From Pseudovirgaria hyperparasitica (taxonomy: Eukaryota > Ascomycota > Dothideomycetes > Acrospermales > Acrospermaceae), in assembly GCF_010093815.1 (NCBI RefSeq), contig NW_022985551.1:702614-766613 (forward strand): a stretch of DNA of 64,000 bases. The letters are read 5' to 3'. Numbering within the stretch: position 1 is the first letter of the stretch; each line of letters begins with the position of its first letter. This document shows, piece by piece, positions 35,475-48,476 of the stretch. The position numbers and the translations under genes are program-made. The notes beneath the pieces are model-generated. The model did no database searches and had not been told where the DNA came from. It worked only from the letters and a program-made list of their open reading frames with translations.

Positions 35475-36501
35475 TCATGAGTTGCCAAAACCGTAGGAGT
35501 AGTCTCGCTGTTCCTCAGGCACGGCCCATTGATCCCATTGGGTATTTGTTTGCGTGTTGTTATTGAACAAATATTGAGGCTGGTCATATGCTAAGATGTT
35601 GTCCTCTGGCATGGAAGGATTCCCGAAGAAGGTGTCGTTGTTGGGCCAGGTTTCTGCTGCTAGCATAGGCATATCTGGTACTGCTGACGTCGATGCCCAG
35701 TTCGGATTGCTGAAGGAATCTTGGCCATCTGCACAGCTGTACGAATTCTGCCTCTCTGCACAGTTGAATGAATTTTGCCTATTGTGTGTAGGCTCTTGCT
35801 TGATGCTTTGCTGATGCGCCTGTGGGAAGAAATCGTTTGTTGGGGGTGTGATAGGAGTGATGACTGATTGTTCCCAGGAGTTGCCAGTGGGAGAAATAGG
35901 TGAGGCGACATTGGAGCTACCGTGATCGGAATCGGAGCCTATAGAGGCACCACGTCTATCTCGTAGACTAGCACCTTGCTCTAGTAGTCTAGTCCTCATC
36001 TTTGGGTAGTTTTCCTCGAAGGGGCCATAGTTTTCATAACGGATGTGCTCCTGTCCCTCTTCGAATTCAGCAGAGGAAACCATGTATAGGGCGTCGAGCC
36101 GAAGAAGCATGCTGTGAACAAGTGGATGTCCGGTCGTTTCATGTGTCTCCAAGGGCTCGCCTTCCCAGCAACCATGGGCGACACACCTCTGATAAAGGTT
36201 GCGCATGCCACGAACAAGCATAGCTTGCTGGTGTTCCAACATCTCTACATAGCTGCAGGTATATCAGCTTTGGAATTGGTGAGAGGACGAGAAATCAAAA
36301 TTACCCTTTTGGATAGACCTTGTCTTGAGCACGTTTCCTTTCGCCGAAGAGACATGACACATTGTCACTTTTGCATCGCAAGCACGGCTGTGAACCGTCA
36401 CACTTTGACTTTTTCAACCGACAGCGGTCGCACGCCTTGCAAACCCGTTTGCGCTCGACAGCTTCTACACTCGAGCCGAGTGACAAGTTTCTGGAACTCA
36501 T
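35475..36501 (-). CDS. Zn2Cys6 transcription factor, fluffy/Fcr1-like
   Basis: A nuclear regulator of the fungal binuclear-zinc type. Exon 1 is 36501-36305 and exon 2 is 36252-35475, giving 324 residues. The Zn2Cys6 domain has Cys at about 24, 27, 34, 40, 43 and 50 (ACDRCRLKKSKCDG, PCLRCKSDNVSC). It is followed by FGERKRAQDKVYPKGYVEMLEHQQ, the conserved linker and dimerisation stretch of the fluffy/Fcr1 group, here interrupted by the 52-base intron. A GHPLVHSMLLRLDAL segment is also typical. The rest is Ser/Asn/Gln-rich with repeated RQNS(F/Y) units, likely an activation region. ATG 36501 begins MSSRNLSLGSSVEAVERK; codons further upstream are open but lie in a leader. Fluffy controls conidiation in Neurospora; the same role here is only inference. 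Confidence 0.88.
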
Positions 36502-37685
36502 GGAGACTGTGAAGGTGGGTGGAAATGTATGGAGGAAGAATATATAAAAGTGGGCAATGACGAATTTAAGTAGTTGTGGGCAAATAAATGAAGGCCTGGT
36601 TGGGATGGAGCTTGGAGTGTGGGACTGATGGTGCAATAGATGGCATAGAATGAGACTAAAGTAAACAGGACCTATGATATAAACAGTACCATGGCATTGG
36701 AGGTGGTGGAAGTTGGGGCCCAGGAAACAGTAGTTCTGGTAGTAGGTAGGTAGGTATGCAGAGGCAGGCGATATATATCGAGAATGGCAGAAAGCGCGCT
36801 ACATGACGGCAATGCGACAATGACGACTCTTTTAATGCGCAGCTCCAGGCCCAGGTCTAGGTCCCGCTTCCGTCCAGGTCAAGGTCAAGTCAAGGTTTTT
36901 CGACTGACAAGACAGCGCAGTTAAGGTCCGAGTTCACCACCGAACGTTGCGAGAGAGGATCCACCACCTTGACTGACTGATGCACGCAGGACGCCCCCGG
37001 TCCCCCCCCCTTCCCCCGGCAGTACGTAGTACACGCCAAGCAGGACTTATTGTAAATTACGGAGTGAACAACCCATGCAAGCTAACAAAGCAGGTCTAAT
37101 ATTGTGATGCCTGAGCCCCACTCGTACAGCCTGACAGACCTCTTTCGTGCATACCGGCAAAACCTTGGAACATTGGGTACGTATATTTAATACCGCTACC
37201 AGGTAGGATCTGGTACTTCCGTCTAGCGCAGACCGCGTGCACTTGCCCAGCTAGCTGCATACATACCTACTACTACGCAAACGATGACTAACCCACTAGG
37301 TAGTAGTAGTAGTAGTAGTACTAGGCACCTTACCTATCCAAAGGTGGAGGTACCTCTAGTACCTCCAGTACCTCCACTACATAGGTACCGTGGCCCCATG
37401 CACCCAGCTAGTAAAATTAGCTGACTTAGCCTTAAGCAACAAAGTACTCACCTCCAACCTCAGACCTGGCGCTGTGCAGCCTCAGGTGGGCTGCTCTTCC
37501 ACCCACTCTCGGCATCTTCCACCCGCCTGCGCGTCAACATCACCTCGCCCTCGACTTCGATGATCAACCACTTAATCAATATACACTATCTGTATGGACA
37601 CTGTTTCTCACATTGGAATTATCCAGGCTCCTATTGTCCGCTGTATCACACCATCTGACTTGCTACATCACATTATTCCTCCTGG
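36502..37685. promoter_or_regulatory. Long upstream region of the Zn2Cys6 gene with short repeats
   Basis: About 1.2 kb with no gene. It holds clustered AGGTC words (about 36845-36895), a C-rich run near 37000, the GTA/CTCC repeats at 37301-37390, and C/T-rich stretches. Complex leaders like this are common for fungal developmental regulators. No specific site is claimed. Confidence 0.35.
37301..37390. repeat. (GTA)n run and AGTACCTCC repeats
   Basis: About six GTA triplets (near 37302-37320) are followed by AGGTACCTCTAGTACCTCCAG and further TACCTCC copies to about 37390. Related TACCTA and TAGGTA words flank it and recur at 36.73 and 32.1-32.5 kb. Low-complexity DNA, not coding. Confidence 0.8.
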
Positions 37686-38672
37686 GTGTGCTGTGCTAGC
37701 TGCTCAATATCTTATTGCATTGGAATAGCAGCCCTGACCACTGCCCCAGCCACAGCAATGTCTTTGTGCAATTTCACCGCTTCGACATCACATCCCACTA
37801 ATGATAGAATCGCATTCATCGGACGTTCTGTCTGGTCTGCTGTTTCTATTCTCGATCGCTGCACAAGTCGCAACATCCTGGCTAGCCGCGTGGCTTCTTG
37901 GCTTTTTTTCGCTCGTGTTTTCGCTTTCTACAGCGGACCGAGCGTCGGCTTCCTGACAGACGACAATCCTGCAGCCAAGCCGGGTTACATCTTCATCTCT
38001 GCTATTAATTACTACCCAACTGGATTCTCGTTCTCGTGTAGCCGCTCCGTGCAATCCTTCCGTACTGACAGCATCGACTGGATGCCGACCATCTATAGAT
38101 ACTCCATGACTCCTCTAACGCATCAAACAACAGGGGAAACGGTGACTACTCACATCTTTGCCTGAGCAGTCGGATCATTTCTATATGCCAATCTGGTAAG
38201 CCGCCAACCCGGGTCTTTAATACCCAAGAGCCAAGGCCAGGTCTCTGCCCGTACACGATAACAGACATGGCATGGTCAGAGAACTCGTTACTTGTAGGTT
38301 ATGGCGCTGTCTTGCAGGTCTCCTTGTCTTCGTCTTCAGACCCTTGGATCCCATAATCCGTCAATTTCGGGTATCTGTTTCGTCGTGCTCATTACTACAA
38401 ATTGGATCAATGAGCAGTCACACTGCTACTTTACATGCCTTAGGCACTACTTACGCAGACACCTTTGGAAGCAGCCTGGCCTCTACTTTTCTTCAATACA
38501 TCTATCATGATAACTGCAGCTATAGCGATCGCCAAAATAATAGTGATCAGGTGTAGTGGTAGTGTGCTGCTGACACAGCATGTCTGACTTTCCACTGCAA
38601 GGTTTCACCTGGGCAGTGTCCCGCATCAACGCACGCGATCACGGGTCCCAGTCTTCGAGATTACCATTTTTC
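37686..38672. other. Intergenic, unsupported frames only
   Basis: A 160-codon plus-strand frame (37686-38165) is open but Ser/Ala/Tyr-rich, without a domain or splice context. It is overlapped by an open frame on the other strand, so I do not call it a gene. Confidence 0.35.
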
Positions 38673-39249
38673 TTACGTTCGGACAGAATTGCCTCGTCCG
38701 CCTACGATGCGAAGGTCTTTGTGCGGATCGTAAACTTTCTCTTTCGCCTTCTCCCACGGCGTAGTGCGAGATTCGTCCGAGGGTGGGCTCCATGGGTCAG
38801 ACATCCAATGCGCAGTGTTATTTTCACCTACAGCAAAGCACCTCGCGTTTACGATTTCCACCTCAAGGTAGCGGCAAGGGCATTTGCGCTCCGGTCATTC
38901 GCTCGTCTGACAGAATGAACTTGTTTTCGTGACGCCTCATCGGTAACTGCAGTTCTCAAAGCCCGATACAAATCGTGTTGCTCTAGGTGCGTGCCAAAAA
39001 CGACATAGTAGCATTGCACACCTCCGGGACTGTTTGTGATAACCCTGTACGGATCGACGGACGGCATGGCATCTGAAAACAGCGCTGTTACTCACGAATC
39101 AGAGCCTCAGAGTACAAAGTGGTGTCATCCAAATCCCGCACCCGGGAGTAACAAAAGGCCTTGACAGATCGTAATACGACACGGAGCCGGATAATGTCGA
39201 TGCCGATAGCTCGAAATCGAAGGACAGCACCCTGTCCTGCGGGAATCAT
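38673..39249 (-). pseudogene. Decayed gene of an unrecognised fungal family
   Basis: Three minus-strand pieces follow one another closely and each reads like part of one protein. The first is MIPAGQGAVLRFRAIGIDII to DDTTLYSEALIRE. The second is ALFSDAMPSVDPYRVITN, then GVQCYYVVFGTHLEQHD and AVTDEASRKQVHSVRRAND. The third is YLEVEIVNARCFAVGEN, then TTPWEKAKEKVYDPHKD, ending IVGGRGNSVRT. The second and third pieces adjoin near 38875 with no room for an intron, so a frameshift is likely. The first and second also join without a usable intron (only 23 bases between GTGAGT and CAG). The order and spacing look like a real gene of about 190 residues that has lost its frame, unless the assembly is wrong here. 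I cannot name the family. Confidence 0.5.
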
Positions 39250-41179
39250 CTTGACTTGAATCCTTAAAAGAAACCTCTTTAGGCCAACGCAATTTTGACC
39301 TGTCCAGCCTCATGATCAGGTTTCGTCAGTCACCGCTGGACTTCGATCTCTACCATCATGTTGTGTATTATATTGCGATCACTGGTCCTTGAACTCGTAA
39401 CGTATCCCTACCGCCCCATACGCGTAAAGTTTGGCTTGCATTCATGCATCATGTCAGTTGTCAGATCAGCCCCGTCTTAAGATATCACTGTCAGCCCTCG
39501 GTCACCGTCCTGCATGACTCATATATTACTTCCAGAAATTGAGATACTACCTTGATTGTCTCCGGGAAGCCACGATTTCATGGGAAAATTTCTGACCCAG
39601 CGGTTTGGGGCAAGCCAAGGAATGAGTACTCTTGTCTCCCGCAGCAAATGCAATACATACAATAAATTGATGCTAAGTCTCTGGTGCACTATTCATTGCG
39701 TCCCAACTACACAGATGCACAGCCCACTTACTCTTCGCCATGCCATGGAAAGGCCTCGATGCTCGAGAGTGCTCAGAATATAATGTCGTATCGAAAACTT
39801 TCTCAGAGGTCCTTGCACCTTGGTGCTATGATGATGGGTATAGTGATCTCCATTGTCACGTTGTCGTATTTCTGCAGTATACTCCTAGGCCTTCGCGAAG
39901 CCTCACCGGCTGAATTCCGTAAGCTTTCTTTCATAATACGTCCACCGACCACTGGGTTTAGTAGCTTTGCGTTCGTACTGTAAAAAACACATGAAATACC
40001 TAACCTCACCCCTAGCTCGAGCATGCGTATCGGCTGGCGAAGCGACCCATCCATGTTCCGACTTCTGTAGTGCATTTCTGACTGTGTTGGTGTAGCGGAA
40101 CAAATGCCACGGCACAGCCATGTACGCGTAACAACAGCTGTACATTGATAGTAAGAGCGACGCTCTGCCGTCTCCCATACCAGACGCTTTCTGGTTTGTG
40201 GTGCGAGAGCTACATCCATATAAGGCTAGAGAAACTGCTTCGTCAGCTTCGTCAGCATAGGTCGTCGCTCGCTTTCAACGCCAATCGGACGGTCTCAGCC
40301 TGTTGGTACTGTGTAATCTTCTGTCGAATCAATTTTTGGAATCTCACTGGCTTGGGTTGGCCGTATATAGCAAGTTTACGCTTTAAACCGCGGTATCAGT
40401 GTCGCTCAGGGTGAAGAGATATTGATGAGCTCATCCTTCGAGGGCAGAAGTCACGGCGAACGTACGAATTAATTGCTTAATTCTACAAGTGTGCCTTTCA
40501 ACAGAGCAGGACCTTGTCTCTCGAAACAACCTACGGCCAACGGTTGAGTCGAAAGGAATATACTGGTACGATTCCATATTCTATAGCGGTTCTATTCGAA
40601 CTAATCAGCCTCTGACACCTCGGTGTCCTCTATGAATCATAATGCGCGTCCGTCTCTCGCATCCAAGCTTCGAGCCGGGTAGGGTTGTGAGGTTGTCATA
40701 CTCGGTCCGTATATTAATCTTACGAGAATGGAAACGCTGCGAGGTAATGTAGATCTGCCGCTGACAAGAGCAGTGAGTTGCATGTCACTGAATGGCATTT
40801 TTGTCATTATGAAGGAGAAAACTAGCCACAGGAACGAGCCGATGGGCCATTCAGTGAACCTCAAAGTGAATCATAAACATTGATATATATGAACTTGCTG
40901 AGATGCGTCATGAAGCCAATAAAAGAGTATGAAACTGCTCTGACGACGCTCCAACGATGACACACGGTATTGGTGAAACTGATGCCTTAGGCCAAGGTCA
41001 CCAGTGGGGCTCTAATGTTCAGCCCTACGGAGCTCAACGACTCCACCCAAAAATGACAGCTTGCGTAACGCATATTACAAGCTCAGGCAGCACCACTTTC
41101 TCTACACAACATTGACGTGCGCAATGCTGTGGAAAAGAGCGAGACTAATGCGACAAAAGCTCCATTGCGCTGTTTAACC
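39250..41179. other. Intergenic, no gene recognised
   Basis: 1.9 kb before DOP1 with only short frames of no support. The last few hundred bases should contain the DOP1 promoter. Confidence 0.45.
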
Positions 41180-44100
41180 ATGACGCTTGAACCAGGTCGC
41201 CGCCCAGTCTCCCCAGTAAGCTCTGGGAGATCATCACCAGTACCACGGGTACTGCGCAGAGAAGCGGAAGAGGGTATGTAGGTGACATGAGCTACATCTG
41301 GTACTACAAGTCACTAACTCAACTCTCCGTCAGGATTGTACAAGAAAGATAAGAACCTGCGTCGATATGCGCAAGGTATCGAACGTGCACTGTCCTTCTT
41401 CGAGACGCCTCAGCAAGAGTGGGCCGACTACATCTCATTTCTCGCACGCCTCTTGAAGGTTTGTAATCCCCTTAAATCCATGCGCTCAAGAGTACGACAG
41501 ACGAGGCTCACCAAGACTAGGCAGTTCAATCGTATACTGGTGAAGTCGATGCCATTCCGTACAGCCCGACTATTGCAACGCGTCTCGCACAATGTATGAA
41601 CCCAACGCTGCCATCTGGTGTGCATCAGAAAGCACTGGACGTATACAACCAGATCTTCGAGATCTTAGGGGTCCGTCTGCTCTTATAACGACTTTGCTAA
41701 GAGCAGCCCCAAACTCACATGTCACCAGAAAGACTCACTAAGTCGAGACCTCAACCTCTATTTCCCGGGCTTGGCCGCCTTGCCATCGTTTGCTTCACTC
41801 ACTGTCAGACCTCTATTCATATCTCTCGTCGAGTCCCATATCCTCACTCTGAATCCCGAGGCTCTTCGACCGGCCCTTAAGTCTATCATACTCTGTCTAT
41901 TGCCTGGACTGGAAGAAGAGACAAGTGACGATTTCGAGCGGATTCTTAAAGTTCTAGACCACCTGGGTTCTGCTGTAAAGTTACAGAAAGAGACAGATGC
42001 GGCTGAAGAGGAGGCCAAGGATCCTTATTTCTGGCAATGTTTTTTCCTTGCCGTGATCACGAATCCTCCCCGGAGACATGGTGCTTTAGCATATCTCAAC
42101 CGATATCTACCGAAATTCGACTTGCCAGGGTCTAAGGGATCCAAGGTCCCTACTGCAAATGGTGCGATCGCCATGCCACTGGAAGCCCAGGCAGCGGTCA
42201 CTCCGGAGCCTGGGCTAATGATTCGATGTTTCGCTGCAGGTTTAACAGACGATCAAATACTCATTCAGAGAGGCTTCTTGGATCTTCTTGTGTCCAAGCT
42301 GCCGCTTGATTCCCCGGTTATACAAAAAAGTGGAAACAGGACGACCAAAGACCAGACAGATCTAGAGCTCTTGGTTTCCGCTGCTGTTGGAGTCGTCACA
42401 CGTCGAGATATGAGTCTGAACCGACGGCTATGGTCATGGTTCCTGGGGCCAGAACCAACACAGGGAAGTGAGGAAGTCAGTGAGATTGACGCTAATCAGG
42501 TCTCGTCTCAGACTGCAGTATACTTCGAAGCGTATGGGCTTGAGCCACTTACGCAAAGTATTCTTGCCATGGTCAAGAAAGATTCGGCATTGCCATCCGT
42601 ACGCGCGAGACCTTTTCGCATATGCTTGTCGCTTATGGATCGCTGGGAGGTGGGTGGTCTTGTCGTGCCGAAGATATTCATCCCTGCCTTACAGAGCGTA
42701 GAGCGATATAGCCATATTGCAAGTAAAGACGATGTCGACGAAGTCATGCGAAGTGCGAGTTTGTTCTTTGACGGCGTTGAAAGTGGACTCATTTGGAGTA
42801 AATTTCTTGAGTTACTGGTTCTCACGCTGAGGACCGACTCATCTGCAGGCGACGAAGCTAGTCAGAAACTCAAACTCGCCCGTTTTATCCTCAGCCGCTT
42901 CAACGTTCGCGAAGAAGAGATGATCCTCCATCACATGCCTCTCATCATAATTGCTGTGTTGATATTGGTCATCCAATACATCGGTCAAGGCATAGAAAGT
43001 CGGTTCTACAATTCAGAAGTGTCAATTAAGGTCCTTGAATTTGCAGAATGGCTAGTACAGCATCTGCCAGACAGAGCATTACGATCACATACGCAAGAAC
43101 GAACGAAGCCTACGTCTGTGCGAACCACGAAAGATATCTTTAACGCGATTAGCAAATTTTATTTCGACCCTGAACTACAAGGAAATTTGGACGTTCAGAA
43201 TACCCCTCTTTCTATCGACGAACTCGCACATCACTCAACTTCCTTGGCCGGCACATTGTTCTCCTCTTTTCTATCAGATGATCGCTCTGGAGACATGCTT
43301 GAAACGACGTCGAAAATTCTCTCTACCCTGCTTCAGAAGTCACAAAAATTTGAGGGTTTGAACAGTATGAACTTACTGGCTAATCTTCATAAGGCCCTTG
43401 AGTCGATCAACACCTCACCACTCGACTCGAACATGCCATATAAATCTGTCTTGGCGATGACCACTGTCCTGATCCCGCTCCAATCTGCTAGTCCGACGAA
43501 ACCATTCATTGACGATGCGCATTTCCCTGATTTGCTTCAGCCCATGGTCAAGCTCCTATGGCACTATCTTTCTCCATGTACACCTAAATACCACGTCGAG
43601 TGTGTGAGATGTCTTTGGCAACTCCACACCTTATCATCCTCGAGTAGAATAGTTGAAGCGTCTATTACTGCATTGATGGCTCCTGACGTATCAGGCTCGC
43701 CGAAAGAGGGTTCTTCTGAAGCTGGAAGGCGCTTTACCATCATCTGGACTCATTTTATCAATGAGCGAAGTCAGAAGCATGTTGAAAGAGGAAGCCGCCC
43801 CGTCTCAAGATCGAACAGCTCGGTCGGTGTCGATTGCACGACGCTGAACAGCCTTGGCATCCAAGCCGTTCTCACAAGACCCTTATTTCGAATACTAGAT
43901 GCTCTTGACGAAAACGGTTCAGAGCTTCAGCTTTTTGTCAAAAACTGGCTTCAGGATCTACCAAGCTTGAACAAGGTGTTCGACATCATATGTGCACATT
44001 TGCGTTCCCTCAATACTCTAAAGAGGAAAAGTACAAATCTACAGTCAACGCCAGTCTCGCAGGGGTTACAAACCGGAACAGCTGTCGTTACAGACATAAA

Positions 44101-47030
44101 GGAATGCTTGTATCAGCTGAGGCTGATTCACGGCATTCTTGGTCTGTCCTCGAGTAGGATATGGAGAACTCTCAATGACGAGAAAGTTCCACCATTAGAC
44201 ACTACGCATGCGAATGCCGAGGTGGTGACACTGCAAGTCTTCATTGTTCAAGCCGCCATGAGAGCTCTTGCCGTCTCCCCGCCACGGAAGGCCGCGGGTG
44301 CTGTGTATCTCACGAGTGAACTCCATCGCACCTCTATGGCCGTGCTTCAGCAGGTCCTTAGAGGTCCTTATGCTGCTCCTTTGAGGGAGTTCGAATTGGA
44401 GATACCTTTGATGTCACTCGTGCGGATATCCCCACCTGCGCTACAATCGATGATCCTGCACACTATAGTTTCTGCTTTGAAGCTTCGTAGTTTGAAGCCA
44501 GAGTCAGTGACAGAAGACCAAGGAAGAAAAGCATCGCGAGATCTCTCCAGTACATTAAGGCGTCTATCAGTATCTCAGGATCGTAGTGAACCAACTGTGT
44601 CATCGACACCACCGCCTCAGCTCATTGAGTGTCTGAAATTGGGATTCGCGTCGCCTTCGAGTCGTTTGATACTTGATGACTGGGTGCGATTCCTTGCCGA
44701 AGTTCTCCCAATGTTCGAAGACACCATGTATCAAAACCTTTTACCGCTGGTAGAGAGCTTCTGTGGTCAGATCGAGGAAGTCTTCGCCCAGCTGCGGACT
44801 ACTTATAAGAATTCGCAACACACCTCACAGGTATCACCAGATACAACAATCATATCTCTCTTAGATGGGCTCGAGCAAATTCTCGAGAAGGCCCATAGCC
44901 GACTGACAGACGAGGAGTCTCGCCCCGCCACAGCGAAGAGTCCCGAGATGCAACAAGGGTTCTTTGGCAGCGTTGCCGGGGTCTTCTCTTCCGACTCTAC
45001 ACCACAAGCTAGATCATCTGTTGCGAACAGTCGGCTCACGGTGATTCTCTGCTTCCAAGACACTGTACGTCTCTGTTTTTCGATATGGTCATGGAACGGG
45101 TATAGCTACGGTGAAGGCAAACCTGATCCCGGGTCTTATGCCAGCTTTTTGTACGCCTCACTCAGGCTAAGGAATCGAGCCAGAAGGATTCTCGAGCATC
45201 TGTTTGCAGCCGAGGGCTTAGAGTCTCTTGAGACTCTAGCTGTTGTGTGGTGCCAGTCATCTCGCACAGAAACACGTGCTGAGGCAGTACTTGGTTTGTT
45301 GAACGTTCTAAATGGAGCAAAACCGAAGCACACCATACCAGCAATCTTCAATGCTATTTACAGCCGGACGAGTCCTGGAGCCCTTGAGTTTTCCAGAACC
45401 TCCTCTCTGTCCTCTGAACTCTCCGATACGGATCTTGTGGCATTTCTTGTCGAGTATACAAGATCCCTGGAAGATGATGCGATGGACGAAATCTGGCCAG
45501 ATTGTACGACTTTCTTGAAGGATCTCTTGACAAATCCTATGCCTCATCGACAGATACTGCCGTTGCTACTCGAATGGGTTGCTCTCCTCGCGCAGAAGGT
45601 GGACAACACAAACTTCGGTGAACAAAAGAAGATGAGGAAAGAGCTTGGGGTATTTTCATCAAACCTATTGTCATACTAACTCTTGCTGACCGTCACAGGA
45701 ACTTTTCACGCGCCTCCTAGCGGCTACATTTACTACGCGGCCCCAGAGTTTCTTGCAGGATCTATCGCAGATGGGTGTGCAAGACAAAGATACAGAGTCC
45801 GCAGCAAACATTCGTACGAAAAGAGCTACAGATGTCGTTGCAATTCTTGCAGATATCGTCCCTGACTTCTCCATCATCTTGCTGGACAATGATCGTATCA
45901 TGAATGTCGCCACGGCAATATCCACAAATCTCGTCGGACCCGCGGTTCGCGCGAAGTCATTTCCCTCGAACATTTCCAGCACGATGTTGAATCTAACTCA
46001 CCGACTTTCGAGAGTCGCCACTTCTTCGAAAGCCCTCAAAAAAGATATAACAGATGCATTCAACGACGCCCGATTTTTTTCTTTCTCTGAAACTGTGATG
46101 AAGAATCACTGGCTTGAAATTCTCAGACAGTGGTCATTCACCGATAAAGAACGGATGCCTGAGCTGCTTTCTCGTATCTCAGCTCCTGCAACTGCTGGTA
46201 TCATGTTTGGCGTTGGAGCTGCTTCAGCTCGTCTCGAGGCTGATCGCAAGACTCAGTTCAATCTTCGTCGCATCGCACTCCTCATACTCTCGAGTGTAGA
46301 TGACAACTTTGTCCCCATTCTACCAATTCTACAAGATCGGATTGTAGATTTACTTGCAGCGACGCCATCATCTTCTCCATCATCTGCTACTCGTGCTGAA
46401 ATCTTCATGGTTCTCCGCGCTCTCGTCCTTAAGACTTCCGCTATCTCCTTAGCTTCTCTCTGGCCTGTGATAAATTCCGAGCTGACAGCCTCCATATCTG
46501 CCGTTGTCCCAGATGACGAAAGTCATGATAGATACAACAATCACTCTATCCTCATGGCCTGCAAACTCCTTGACACTCTAGTTATACTGGATCCCGAGGA
46601 CTTCCAGCTTCACGAATGGTTGTATATTACTGACACCATTGACGGCCGCTACGGTCCCGCAGACTCTGCTCCGACCGCTCTTGTTGAAGCCGTTGCGGAT
46701 ACTCTTGCTGATACAACATCCTACGCACCACTCTCAGAATCTCATGATGATGACTTGGACAAAGAACCAATTCTAGGTCAGTCTAAGCTCGAGGCGATCC
46801 TGAACAGCGTCAAAGCCGATGCGAAGATGAATGGACTTGCGGGAACTGAAACAGATGTGACTACACTCTCTAGGGAGGAATTCACAGCGAGGGTGCTGAG
46901 ACCATTCTTTGGTGAATTGAGTCTATGGGCTTTTGATCAGAGATATGCGATGAGATCGAGCGAGAAAGAAAGGATGGTGGATGGATTGATTGCGGATTTG
47001 TGTGGCGGTGGCATCGTTGGGGGTGAATAG
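41180..47030 (+). CDS. DOP1: DOP1 (Dopey) membrane-traffic protein
   Basis: A very large peripheral protein that acts with MON2 and the Neo1 flippase at endosome and Golgi membranes; in Aspergillus DopA affects development. Five exons (41180-41273, 41334-41458, 41521-41670, 41729-45649, 45699-47030) give 1,873 residues, the family's size. The N-terminal Dopey domain starts after a short Pro/Ser leader: [20 protein letters not shown], then [35 protein letters not shown] and [13 protein letters not shown], spread over four exons that only the stated introns join in frame. The long middle is alpha-helical repeats without motifs. The C-terminal part has [16 protein letters not shown] and ends near a Gly-rich tail. 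The four introns are 50-62 bases. The largest gene in the window. Confidence 0.95.
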
Positions 47031-47488
47031 GTTCAAGTACAAGCAATCACATAAATCCAGTTTGTCAGACTGGTTCTCGCTACAAGGGCTTTTTCGAACG
47101 ACTTAAGCCCTGTACATGTGCTCGATCTGTTTACAAAACACATATTAAACAGATGCACCTTGATGCGCTACATCCAGCTGGCAATCAGATGCGCTTCAAT
47201 TTCTACTCGATTCGATTGATGGTGCCACCAGAATGTTGCTCCTGACACAAACGACGGGACGCCTTAAACCATGGTGGTGAAAATAGTACTTAAGCGCGAT
47301 GTCTTAACTCCGCTACAGTCTCTTTGCCCTATTTCCGTCAACAGGCCAGCTCCACAGACGTCATTGTCACCTATAGCATTCTGCGCCAATGTTTTAACGT
47401 ATCACAGCGATATAAAGATACACACGAAGCACACTGATATTTTCGACGTCTTCCTATACCAGACTTTGCATCACAGAAAATATCTACG
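47031..47488. promoter_or_regulatory. Spacer with the promoter of the first SDR gene
   Basis: 458 bases between tandem genes. A TATAAAG at 47411-47417 lies 78 bases before the ATG at 47489, a normal core-promoter distance. The rest holds the DOP1 3' flank. Confidence 0.45.
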
Positions 47489-48476
47489 ATGTCTCGGACA
47501 CAAACTTGGCTCATCACAGGCGCATCTTCAGGCTTCGGCCAGTCGATCGGTATCGCAGCCTTGAATGCAGGACAGAGAGTAGTCGGAGCGACCCGTGATG
47601 TCGTCATGGCAAAACACTGTAATCCAGAATTTGCTGCGAAAGGCGGCATGTGGACGCGGTTAGATCCTGGACACCCAGAATCGCTTGCACACTTTGCTAA
47701 GGCGCAGGAAGAGTTTGACGTCGATGTCTTGGTGAACTGTGCGGGTTATGCGTTCATTGGTGGTGTAGAGGATACGAGGTCTGCTATTGTCGTATAATCA
47801 CCAGCCAGGATCCATATCACTGACGATTCCAGCGAGCAAGAGATCCGCCATCAGATGGAGGTCAATTTCTACGGACCCATCCGTGCAATCAAAGCTGTTC
47901 TCCCAGCCATGCGCAGGAAGAAGCGTGGCCACATCGTCCTGATCAGTTCCGGCGCTGGGTACGTTTCTACGCCATGCTCATGCAAATAATAGACATCCAT
48001 TTGACTAGGACAGCTTCATCGCCCGCCCTGGCCGCGGCGTCTACTCCGCAAGCAAATACGCCATTGAAGCCATCCACGAATCTCTCATGCACGAGACGCA
48101 CTCGCTCGGCATCAAAACCCTCATCGTCGAGCCTGGTGCGTTTCGCACCGCCTTTTCTACCCGTCTCGTCACGCCTGCTGCGCACGAAAGCACAGGCGGT
48201 TACAGCGAGGCCTATAGGGGCACAAAGCTGGAGGCCATGCTACAGATGATGCATGGGAAAGATGGAGTGCCGCCGGAGAACTTGGCCAAGGGCGATCCGG
48301 ATAAGGCGGCCAAGGCAATTGTGGACGCTGTCTTGGGTGGGCATGAGTACTTGAGGTTGATTCTCGGGCCCGATTGTGTTAAGGCCATGGAGGATAAGAT
48401 TGGTGAGTTTCAGAGGGATCTGGAGTTGACGAGAGAGGTTAGTATGGGTACGGATGTGGTTGCGATGAAAGCATGA
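47489..48476 (+). CDS. Short-chain dehydrogenase/reductase (classical SDR)
   Basis: An NAD(P)-dependent oxidoreductase of unknown substrate. Exons 47489-47778, 47833-47958 and 48014-48476 give 292 residues. The Rossmann fold shows TGASSGFG at residues 10-17 and VLVNCAGYAF (the NNAG-type motif). The catalytic Ser-Tyr-Lys set is in VLISSGAG and YSASKYAIEAIHESL. Intron 1 splits EDT-SEQE and intron 2 splits SSGAG-FIARPG; both restore the frame. The Gly-Phe-Gly nucleotide motif and the VEPGAFRTAF stretch resemble the NADP-preferring group often annotated as ketoreductase-like in fungi. No cofactor or substrate can be fixed from sequence. Start at MSRTQTWLITGAS, which is short and normal for the family. 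Confidence 0.88.

Noticed and set aside
37686-38165. A 160-codon plus-strand frame
   Set aside because: No domain, Ser/Tyr-rich without pattern, with a matching open frame on the complementary strand.
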